Positions 1-5,836 of a stretch of 10,591 nt of DNA are shown here, one piece after another (the first letter of the stretch is position 1; every line of letters starts with the position of its first letter). A model generated the notes under the pieces. The model did not search any database, was not told the DNA's origin, and worked only from the letters and a program-made list of their open reading frames with translations. Origin of the DNA: an uncultured Lachnospiraceae bacterium (lineage in GTDB: Bacteria > Bacillota > Clostridia > Lachnospirales > Lachnospiraceae); contig CAMWUU010000098.1 in the NCBI GenBank assembly GCA_947177515.1, positions 1 to 10,591 of the forward strand. The letters run 5' to 3'. The translations under genes were made by a program, and so were the position numbers.

Positions 1-624
1 CCCTCCTGCGCTTCCTGTAAGAAAGCCTGCGCGCGCCGGGAAACACGAAACCCCCTTCTGATCGAGTTGCCGGAGTATAACACGCCAAATGCCAGGACGA
101 TTGCAATCTATGTCTGGGAAAAGGTGAAGGATTACCTGACCAAGGCCGGCACGACGATTTTTTTTGCTTCGATCATTGTCTGGTTCATCCTGAATTTTGG
201 ACCTGCGGGGCTGGTGGATGATATGGGGGAGAGTTTTGGTGCGATTATCGGCAGGGCGCTTGTGCCGGTTCTGTCAACTGCCGGGATTGGCTTGTGGCAG
301 GTTGCACTTGCACTAATATCGGGGCTGGCGGCTAAAGAGGTTGTCGTTTCAAGTATCTCGGTGCTTTTTGGTATCGGGAATGCGAGTTCCTCTGCAGGGA
401 TGGCACAGCTTTCCACACTTTTGGCGGGGCTTGGTTTTACTGCCCTAAATGCATATGCGCTTATGGTTTTTGTGTTGCTCTACACGCCATGCGTGGCAAC
501 CATTGCGGTGATTAGAAGGGAATTGAAGTCTGTGAAATGGACGTTGGCAACGGTTGTCTATCAGCTTTTTATTGCATGGTTAATGGCGACGGTTGTATAC
601 CAGGTCGGACATTTATTTGTATAA
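1..624 (+). CDS. feoB: Ferrous iron transport protein B, C-terminal part (5' end outside window, probable frameshift)
   Basis: This is the C-terminal membrane region of FeoB, the GTP-driven inner-membrane Fe(II) importer. The frame is open from base 1 and stops at 622-624, giving about 207 codons. Diagnostic pieces are LIELPEY near base 61, the Gate-type segment GLAAKEVVVSS, and the second Gate-type segment LLYTPCVATIAVIRRE, which carries the conserved cysteine. Four hydrophobic spans are visible: TIFFASIIVWFIL, the WQVALALISG region, ALMVFVLLYT, and the C-terminal VVYQLFIAWLMATVV. The G domain and first half of the channel lie upstream of the window. The first 20 codons in this frame (PSCASCKKACARRE...) do not look like FeoB. 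The +1 frame reads RKPARAGKHETP, which fits the usual basic linker before LIELPEY, then hits TGA at 59-61. One base missing in the C run at 51-55 would join the two frames. The family call is secure; whether the gene is intact is not. Confidence 0.9.
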   Translation, partial: PSCASCKKACARRETRNPLLIELPEYNTPNARTIAIYVWEKVKDYLTKAGTTIFFASIIVWFILNFGPAGLVDDMGESFGAIIGRALVPVLSTAGIGLWQVALALISGLAAKEVVVSSISVLFGIGNASSSAGMAQLSTLLAGLGFTALNAYALMVFVLLYTPCVATIAVIRRELKSVKWTLATVVYQLFIAWLMATVVYQVGHLFV

Positions 625-647
625 AATCTTTATAGCTGCTTTAAATG

Positions 648-695
648 GGGCAGATTTCGGGCATGTAGGAAGGTGTGTGCCCGGAAATCCTGCCT
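648..695 (+). terminator. Hairpin downstream of feoB, weak terminator candidate
   Basis: The left arm (about 648-663, GGGCAGATTTCGGGCA) pairs with the right arm (678-695, TGCCCGGAAATCCTGCCT). Two unpaired right-arm bases interrupt the stem, and the loop is 14 nt. The stem is long and GC-rich, but no T run follows it directly; the next bases are GTTTGGGGCGG. The first T tract begins at 713. It may be an imperfect terminator for feoB or an RNA-stabilising 3' structure. Position and pairing are seen directly; function is inferred. Confidence 0.35.
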
Positions 696-708
696 GTTTG
701 GGGCGGCT

Positions 709-775
709 AAAATTTTTTTAAGGAAAAATTTTTTTGAAAAAAGGAAAATCCGCTGGAATTACAGAATAATATAAA
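709..775 (+). promoter_or_regulatory. Paired A/T tracts and weak promoter candidate before dgt
   Basis: The gap between feoB and dgt has two copies of AAAATTTTTTT, at 709-719 and 725-735, spaced 16 bp apart. They would bend DNA and could act as an UP-like element. A TATAAA hexamer lies at 770-775, with no good -35 at 17 bp. TTGAAA at 734-739 has no matching -10 at normal spacing. A strong Shine-Dalgarno-like AGAGGAG follows at 777-783. A promoter for dgt is expected here but cannot be fixed from sequence alone. Confidence 0.25.
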
Positions 776-820
776 TAGAGGAGTAATTTTGTCAGTTTTG
801 CAGGAATGGGGGTGTATGGG

Positions 821-1843
821 ATGGAAAAAATTATCAGTATAAGGGAGAAACAGGAAGAGAGGGAACATAAGCTGCTTTCCCCCCACGCAGCGTTCTCCGA
901 TGCGTCGAGAGGACGTGACCGTGCGGAGGAACCCTGTGACCTGCGGCCGGTTTATCAGCGTGACCGTGACCGTATCCTGCACTGCAAGGCGTTTCGAAGA
1001 CTTAAGGGGAAGACGCAGGTATTTCTGGCTCCTGAGGGCGACCATTACCGCACAAGGCTGACACATACGCTTGAGGTGGCGCAGAATGCCCGGACGATTG
1101 CAAGGGCGCTGTGTTTAAATGAAGATTTGACAGAGGCAGTCGCGCTTGGGCATGACCTTGGGCATACGCCGTTTGGACATGCGGGGGAACGGGCACTTAA
1201 CCGTGTCTGTCCCGGGGGATTTGACCATTGCGCGCAGAGTATCCGTGTGGTGGAACGCTTAGAGAAGAATGGAAGGGGGTTGAATCTTACCTTCGAGGTG
1301 CGCGACGGCATAAAAAATCACCGTTCGGCAGGAGCACCCGCAACGCTAGAAGGGAAAATTGTGCGGCTCTCGGATAAAATTGCCTATATCAACCATGATA
1401 TTGATGATGCGGTTCGCGGGCATATTATTACGGAGGAAGGGATCCCGGAAGAATATACAAGGATTTTGGGGCATAGTGTCAGGGAGCGCCTGAATACGAT
1501 GATCCATGATATTGTGATGCAGAGCGAGGGCGGGGATGATATAAGCATGTCAAAGGAAGTTTCCGCGGCGATGGCCGGGCTTAGAAAGTACATGTTTCAA
1601 AATGTCTATACCAACCCGGTAGCAAAGGCGGAGGAAACAAAGGCGGAGGCGATGATTGAACAGCTCTATTATTATTATGCGGGGAATATAGGGCTTTTGC
1701 CGGAAGAATACCGCTATATGATTGAGGAGCTTGGGGAACCGGAGTACCGTGTGGTCTGTGATTATGTGGCGGGAATGACGGATCATTATGCCGTGCAGAA
1801 ATATATGGAGATTGTGATTCCAAAAGCATGGAACGTGTTTTGA
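821..1843 (+). CDS. dgt: Deoxyguanosinetriphosphate triphosphohydrolase-like HD protein
   Basis: This is a dNTPase of the Dgt/SAMHD1-like HD superfamily, which hydrolyses dNTPs to deoxynucleoside plus triphosphate and so affects dNTP pools. Numbered from the upstream ATG at 806, the metal-binding residues are visible: H87 in RLTHTLEV, H116-D117 in GHDLGHTPFGH, and D190 in VRLSDKIAY. Other family blocks are QRDRDRILH, FRRLKGKTQVF and PEGDHYRTR. Length is 340-345 residues, normal for the short bacterial form. Two in-frame ATGs exist, at 806 and 821. I prefer 821 (MEKIISIREKQEERE): the G-rich run at 808-814 sits at a usable distance, while AGGA at 802-805 abuts the 806 ATG and AGAGGAG at 777-783 is too far from either. 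dnaG follows after 53 bp, the Clostridia arrangement. The true nucleotide preference cannot be read from the sequence. Confidence 0.93.
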   Translation: MEKIISIREKQEEREHKLLSPHAAFSDASRGRDRAEEPCDLRPVYQRDRDRILHCKAFRRLKGKTQVFLAPEGDHYRTRLTHTLEVAQNARTIARALCLNEDLTEAVALGHDLGHTPFGHAGERALNRVCPGGFDHCAQSIRVVERLEKNGRGLNLTFEVRDGIKNHRSAGAPATLEGKIVRLSDKIAYINHDIDDAVRGHIITEEGIPEEYTRILGHSVRERLNTMIHDIVMQSEGGDDISMSKEVSAAMAGLRKYMFQNVYTNPVAKAEETKAEAMIEQLYYYYAGNIGLLPEEYRYMIEELGEPEYRVVCDYVAGMTDHYAVQKYMEIVIPKAWNVF

Positions 1844-1876
1844 CAGGGAAGAATTGCGGTTCCATATTGGTATGAT
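1840..1876 (+). promoter_or_regulatory. Promoter candidate for dnaG-rpoD overlapping the dgt stop codon
   Basis: A perfect TTGACA (1840-1845) contains the dgt TGA stop (1841-1843). At 17 bp it is followed by CATATT (1863-1868), which matches TATAAT at four positions. A better hexamer, TATGAT (1871-1876), is preceded by TGG and so forms an extended -10, but lies 25 bp from the TTGACA. Either element could start transcription 10-25 bp before dnaG. A GGGGAGGA ribosome binding site lies at 1885-1892. Confidence 0.45.
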
Positions 1877-1896
1877 AAAGAAAAGGGGAGGAAACT

Positions 1897-3687
1897 ATGT
1901 ATTATCCCGAGGAGCTTGTGGAGGAGATCCGTTCCAAAAATGATATTGTGGATGTGATCGGTTCCTATTTGCACCTGACAAAGAAGGGTTCGAGCCATAT
2001 GGCGTGCTGTCCGTTCCATAATGAGAAGACCCCCTCGTTTTCGGTTAGTTCTTCCAAACAGATGTTTTATTGCTTTGGATGTGGGAAGGGAGGCAATGTC
2101 TTTACTTTCCTGATGGAATATGAAAATCTAACATTTCTTGAGGCACTTCAGATGTTAGCGGATCGCGCGCATGTAGAACTGCCGCAGATGGAGTATTCCG
2201 AGGAGGCAAAGCGCGCTGCGCAGTTTAAGGCCAGGCTCTATGCGGCAAACAAGGAGGCTGCAAAGTATTATTTTTACCAGCTTAAATCAGCGCGCGGGAA
2301 GCTGGCGATGCAGTACTTAAAAAAGCGTGCGCTCACGGATCGTATTATCTCATGTTTCGGACTTGGGTATTCTAATAAATATTCGGATGACCTTTACAAG
2401 TATTTAAAGAATCTGGGGTTCGAGGATGAACTGTTAAGACAGTCGGGGCTTGTGACATTGGATGAGGCGTGCGGGGGCAGCGATAAATTCTGGAACCGCG
2501 TAATGTTCCCGATTATGGATGTGAACAGCCGTGTAATCGCCTTTGGCGGGCGTGTGATGGGTGAGGGGGAACCAAAGTACTTAAATTCCCCGGAAACGCC
2601 GATTTTTGAGAAAAGCAGGAACCTTTACGGTCTGAATTTTGCCAGGTCGAGCAGGATGAATTATTTCCTGCTCTGCGAGGGATATATGGATGTACTCTCC
2701 CTGCACCAGGCTGGTTATACCAATGCGGTTGCCTCGCTGGGCACTTCGCTTACCACACAACATGCAAGGATACTGGCGCGCTATGTAAAGGAAGTGGTAT
2801 TAACCTACGACAGTGACGGGGCGGGTGTTAAGGCAGCACTGCGTGCCATCCCTTTGCTGAAGGAAGCGGGGATTCTTACGCGTGTTGTCGATATGCGCCC
2901 ATATAAGGATCCTGACGAGTTTATCCGGGCACTTGGGTCAGAGGAATACCAGAAACGGATTAATGGTGCGCAAAACAGTTTTTTTTATGAAATTGATGTG
3001 CTGCAAAAGGATTATGATCTTGCAGACCCGGAGCAGAAGACGCGATTTTATAATGAGATGGCTAAGCGCCTGCTTAATTTTTCGGAAGAACTGGAGCGGA
3101 ACAATTATACGGAGGCACTCGCGGAAAAATACTGTATCAGCTATGAGAGCCTAAGAAAGCTTGTGAACCGGTACGGCGCGCAGGGGGAGAGCGTGCGGGT
3201 TGCCGTCGGGAGTGTGGAGCGGCAGAGGGAGGATGCGAAAAAAAAGGGCAAGCCAAAAGAGGGGATGAAACGTTCCCAGAGGCTCCTTCTTACGAGGCTG
3301 ATTGAGGAGCCGGACGCTTTTGCCCGCATTAAGGGTATTATCGGACCGGAGGATTTTACGGAGGAATTCTATCACCATGTGGCGGGGATGGTTTTTGAGG
3401 AGTACAAAGAGTATGGGAGTGTGAATCCCGCGAAACTGATCGGGCGTTTTGAAGATGCGGGACAGCAGCAGCAGGCAGCGGAACTTTTTTCCACAAAACT
3501 GGATGCGCCGATGGACGAGCAGGGAAGGAAAAAGGAATTTGCGGATACGGTGGTGCGTGTGAAGCAAAACAGCCTTGATGTACAATATGCCCTTGCAGTG
3601 GGGCAAAATGATTTTGCGGCGTTACAGCGCATTATGGAGGAGCGCAGGGAACTGGGCAAACTGCATAGTTCCTTAAATCTTGGTTAA
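1897..3687 (+). CDS. dnaG: DNA primase DnaG
   Basis: DnaG makes the RNA primers for lagging-strand and initial DNA synthesis and works with the replicative helicase. The 596-residue length is normal. The N-terminal CHC2 zinc-binding domain shows C38, H41, C59 and C62 in CCPFH...YCFGC. The polymerase core contains FPIMDVNSRVIAFGGR (about 204-219). The Toprim fold follows, with acidic E261 in LLCEGYMDV and D305/D307 in LTYDSDGAG, then DPDEFI (338-343). A charged linker (about 441-458, rich in K and E) leads into the helicase-interacting C-terminal domain (about 459-596). The ATG is preceded by GGGGAGGA five bases upstream. rpoD follows with only 28 bp between stop and start, so the two are almost certainly co-transcribed. 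All catalytic and zinc residues expected for a working enzyme are present. Confidence 0.98.
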   Translation: MYYPEELVEEIRSKNDIVDVIGSYLHLTKKGSSHMACCPFHNEKTPSFSVSSSKQMFYCFGCGKGGNVFTFLMEYENLTFLEALQMLADRAHVELPQMEYSEEAKRAAQFKARLYAANKEAAKYYFYQLKSARGKLAMQYLKKRALTDRIISCFGLGYSNKYSDDLYKYLKNLGFEDELLRQSGLVTLDEACGGSDKFWNRVMFPIMDVNSRVIAFGGRVMGEGEPKYLNSPETPIFEKSRNLYGLNFARSSRMNYFLLCEGYMDVLSLHQAGYTNAVASLGTSLTTQHARILARYVKEVVLTYDSDGAGVKAALRAIPLLKEAGILTRVVDMRPYKDPDEFIRALGSEEYQKRINGAQNSFFYEIDVLQKDYDLADPEQKTRFYNEMAKRLLNFSEELERNNYTEALAEKYCISYESLRKLVNRYGAQGESVRVAVGSVERQREDAKKKGKPKEGMKRSQRLLLTRLIEEPDAFARIKGIIGPEDFTEEFYHHVAGMVFEEYKEYGSVNPAKLIGRFEDAGQQQQAAELFSTKLDAPMDEQGRKKEFADTVVRVKQNSLDVQYALAVGQNDFAALQRIMEERRELGKLHSSLNLG

Positions 3688-3698
3688 CCTATGGGTAC

Positions 3699-3704
3699 AG
3701 GAGG
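3699..3704 (+). promoter_or_regulatory. Ribosome binding site that sets the rpoD start
   Basis: A perfect AGGAGG lies 11 bases before the ATG at 3716. The same frame stays open upstream to a TTG at 3680 inside the dnaG stop region, but that start has no Shine-Dalgarno and would add 12 residues foreign to the family. The site therefore supports 3716. Confidence 0.8.
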
Positions 3705-3715
3705 AAGGATTTTTT

Positions 3716-4855
3716 ATGGACGAAAACATGGTAAAATTTCATGAGAAACTGAAAGAACTTCTGCAGTATGCAAAGAGCAAGAAAAATGTGCTTGAGTATG
3801 AGGAAATCAATGATTTTTTTGCGGAACTGGAACTTGGCAGTGAGCAGATGGAAAAAATCTATGATTACCTGGAAAAAAATGAGGTGGATGTCTTAAGGGA
3901 ACCGGCGGAAACAGAGTTTATCGGGCCGGAGGACGAGATTGATGTGGATGAGAGTGAGCTTGCCCTGATCGAGGCGGAGAGTGAGGATCTGTCCAAAATT
4001 GATTTGTCCGTGCCGGAGGGGATCGGGCTTGAGGATCCGGTGCGCATGTATTTAAAAGAGATCGGAAAAGTCCAGCTTTTAAGCGCTGATGAGGAAACGG
4101 AACTGGCTGTGCGCATGGAGCGGGGGGATGCCGATGCAAAAAAGAGGTTAGCGGAGGCTAACCTGCGCCTGGTGGTCAGCATTGCAAAGCGTTATGTGGG
4201 CAGGGGGATGCAGTTTTTGGATTTGATCCAGGAGGGGAATCTTGGTCTGATTAAAGCGGTGGAGAAATTTGATTACCGCAAAGGGTACAAATTCAGCACC
4301 TACGCCACCTGGTGGATCCGTCAGGCGATCACGCGGGCGATCGCAGACCAGGCCAGGACCATCCGCATCCCGGTGCATATGGTGGAAACCATTAACAAGC
4401 TGATCCGTGTGCAAAGACAGCTTTTGCAGGAACTCGGACGTGAGCCTTACCCGGAGGAGATCGCAAAGGAGATGAGTCTTTCGGTTGACCGCGTGCGTGA
4501 AATCCAGAAGATTGCCCAGGAACCCGTATCGCTTGAAACACCGATCGGTGAGGAGGAAGACAGCCATATTGGGGATTTTGTGGAGGATGACCGCCTCCCG
4601 GTGCCTGCGGAGGCAGCAGCATTTACGATGTTAAAGGAGCAGCTTAACGATGTGCTTGGCACCCTGACGGATCGGGAGAGAAAAGTCCTGCGCCTGCGTT
4701 TTGGACTGGATGATGGCAGGCAGCGCACGCTGGAGGAAGTTGGCAAGGAATTTGATGTTACAAGGGAACGCATCCGACAGATCGAGGCAAAAGCCCTGCG
4801 CAAACTGCGCCATCCAAGCCGCAGTAAGAAATTAAAAGACTATCTGGAACTGTAG
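3716..4855 (+). CDS. rpoD: RNA polymerase primary sigma factor (sigma 70 / SigA)
   Basis: This is the housekeeping sigma factor that directs RNA polymerase to -35/-10 promoters like those seen elsewhere in the window. It has 379 residues, typical for Firmicute SigA. Region 1.1 (about 5-60) is followed by an acidic stretch. Region 1.2 begins at DPVRMYLKEIG (107-117). Region 2 spans about 148-222 and includes LRLVVSIAKRYVGRG, LDLIQEGNLGLIKAVEKFDY and the -10-reading YKFSTYATWWIRQAI. Region 3 follows from HMVETINKL to about 300. Region 4 (about 312-379) ends with the -35-reading helix-turn-helix around TLEEVGKEFDVTRERIRQIE. The last codons and the stop form the first unit of a 50-bp tandem repeat that continues downstream. 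dnaG lies 28 bp upstream and trmK 191 bp downstream, as in the macromolecular synthesis operon. Confidence 0.98.
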   Translation: MDENMVKFHEKLKELLQYAKSKKNVLEYEEINDFFAELELGSEQMEKIYDYLEKNEVDVLREPAETEFIGPEDEIDVDESELALIEAESEDLSKIDLSVPEGIGLEDPVRMYLKEIGKVQLLSADEETELAVRMERGDADAKKRLAEANLRLVVSIAKRYVGRGMQFLDLIQEGNLGLIKAVEKFDYRKGYKFSTYATWWIRQAITRAIADQARTIRIPVHMVETINKLIRVQRQLLQELGREPYPEEIAKEMSLSVDRVREIQKIAQEPVSLETPIGEEEDSHIGDFVEDDRLPVPAEAAAFTMLKEQLNDVLGTLTDRERKVLRLRFGLDDGRQRTLEEVGKEFDVTRERIRQIEAKALRKLRHPSRSKKLKDYLEL

Positions 4856-5020
4856 CACTGCGGCTTTGCCGGAGTAAGAAATTAAAAGACTATTTGGGAC
4901 TGTAGCACTGCGGCTTTGCCGGAGTAAGAAATTAAAGGACTATCTGGAACTGTAGCAATACGGCTTTGCCGGAGTAAGAAGTTAAAAGACTATCTGGAAT
5001 TGTAACTGATAGTTTTACCG
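4821..5020 (+). repeat. Four 50-bp tandem repeats re-copying the rpoD 3' end
   Basis: The units are 4821-4870, 4871-4920, 4921-4970 and 4971-5020. Unit 1 overlaps rpoD and encodes SKKLKDYLEL plus stop. Unit 2 would encode SKKLKDYLGL, and units 3 and 4 SKKLKDYLEL, each with its own stop (TAG, TAG, TAA). Units 1-3 are nearly identical: unit 2 differs from unit 1 at three bases, unit 3 from unit 2 at five. Unit 4 is good up to the stop and degenerates afterwards. Units 1-3 each end in a small hairpin, CGGC-TTT-GCCG, completed by the first base of the next unit. No Shine-Dalgarno or start codon precedes the downstream copies, so they are not expected to be translated. The period is not a multiple of three. 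The array fills nearly all of the rpoD-trmK gap. Confidence 0.95.
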
Positions 5021-5046
5021 GAACATGAAAAAGGGAGTTTAAAGAA

Positions 5047-5781
5047 ATGGATGGAAAACTGCCGATGTCAAAGCGGCTTTTAATGAATGCGGCGCTTGTG
5101 CCAAAATGCAGTGTGTTTGCGGATATTGGATGCGACCATGCCTATACATGCCTGTATCTTGTGTCCGATGGTACTGTGGGACATGCATTGGCGATGGATG
5201 TAAAGGGCGGGCCGCTTTTGAGGGCAGAGGAGAACATAAAACGTCATGGACTAAAGGGGCGGGTTAAGACGCGGCTCTCAGATGGGCTGGCAGGGCTTAA
5301 GGCGGGGGAAGCGGACTGTATTTTGATCAGTGGCATGGGTGGACCATTGATGGTCGATATTTTAAAAAAGGGATGGGAGAAGGTGCTTGCATCAAAATGG
5401 ATTGTGCTGCAGCCGCAGTCAGAAATTGGTCAGGTACGCGAATTTTTACATAAAATGGGTTGGTTGATTACAGCGGAGGATATGTGTGAGGAGGACGGGA
5501 AGTTTTATACGGCAATGCGTGCAGAAAGTGCGGGGGGAACGGAACTAGCCGGGGATATATGGGATACCCTGCCAAGGGAGGCAGTATTTTGCTATGGGGC
5601 GCGCCTGATTGAGGAAAAACATCCGGTATTAAAGGAGTATCTGCGGCGTGAGCTTATAAAGAAACAGGAAGTTGTGCGTCAGTTGGATGGGCAGGGATCA
5701 GAAAGGACAAAGGAGCGCATGTGCGAGTTACACAAGGAATGCAGGCGGATAAGGGAGGTTCTTAGTTTCCTGTCAAGATAA
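5047..5781 (+). CDS. trmK: tRNA (adenine(22)-N1)-methyltransferase TrmK
   Basis: This SAM-dependent enzyme makes m1A22 in the D-arm region of certain bacterial tRNAs (TrmK/YqfN family, COG2384 type). The Rossmann SAM-binding motif is ADIGCDHAY (25-33), followed by the acidic strand end at D51 in AMDV. The catalytic-region motif is ISGMGGP (94-100), with LQPQSE (121-126) and EEDGKFYTAMRAE (148-160) as further family blocks. The C-terminal third (about 185-244) is charged and helical and probably forms the coiled-coil tail known for TrmK. At 244 residues it is of usual size. GGGAG at 5033-5037 lies nine bases before the ATG. Location just after the sigma factor gene matches the sigA-trmK order in Bacillus. 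The Nif3-like gene that often follows is absent; a TGS-kinase gene follows instead. Confidence 0.93.
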   Translation: MDGKLPMSKRLLMNAALVPKCSVFADIGCDHAYTCLYLVSDGTVGHALAMDVKGGPLLRAEENIKRHGLKGRVKTRLSDGLAGLKAGEADCILISGMGGPLMVDILKKGWEKVLASKWIVLQPQSEIGQVREFLHKMGWLITAEDMCEEDGKFYTAMRAESAGGTELAGDIWDTLPREAVFCYGARLIEEKHPVLKEYLRRELIKKQEVVRQLDGQGSERTKERMCELHKECRRIREVLSFLSR

Positions 5782-5790
5782 TATATTATA

Positions 5791-5814
5791 CCCTGAAACG
5801 CCCATTGCAGGGGC
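5791..5814 (+). other. Small hairpin between trmK and the TGS-kinase gene
   Basis: Two alternative stems are possible: CCCTG (5791-5795) with CAGGG (5808-5812), or GCCC (5800-5803) with GGGC (5811-5814). The second is followed by ATTTTA. The stems are too short and the T run too poor for a confident terminator. It may only attenuate transcription between neighbours 55 bp apart. Confidence 0.2.
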
Positions 5815-5836
5815 ATTTTAGGAAAGGAGGACGGAC

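Noticed and set aside
132..416. Reverse-strand open frame inside feoB
   Set aside because: It is a shadow of the FeoB membrane region with no start signal or recognisable domain.
3680..3715. Longer rpoD starting at TTG 3680
   Set aside because: It lacks a Shine-Dalgarno and would start inside the dnaG stop region. AGGAGG at 3699-3704 fits ATG 3716.
4821..5020. CRISPR-like array
   Set aside because: The 50-bp units are directly tandem with no unique spacers, and the repeat is homologous to the rpoD 3' end. No cas genes are present.
5762..5789. Promoter for the TGS-kinase gene using TATTAT at 5784-5789
   Set aside because: The -10-like hexamer is reasonable, but no -35 with more than weak similarity exists at 16-18 bp, and the AT-rich patch could give this by chance.
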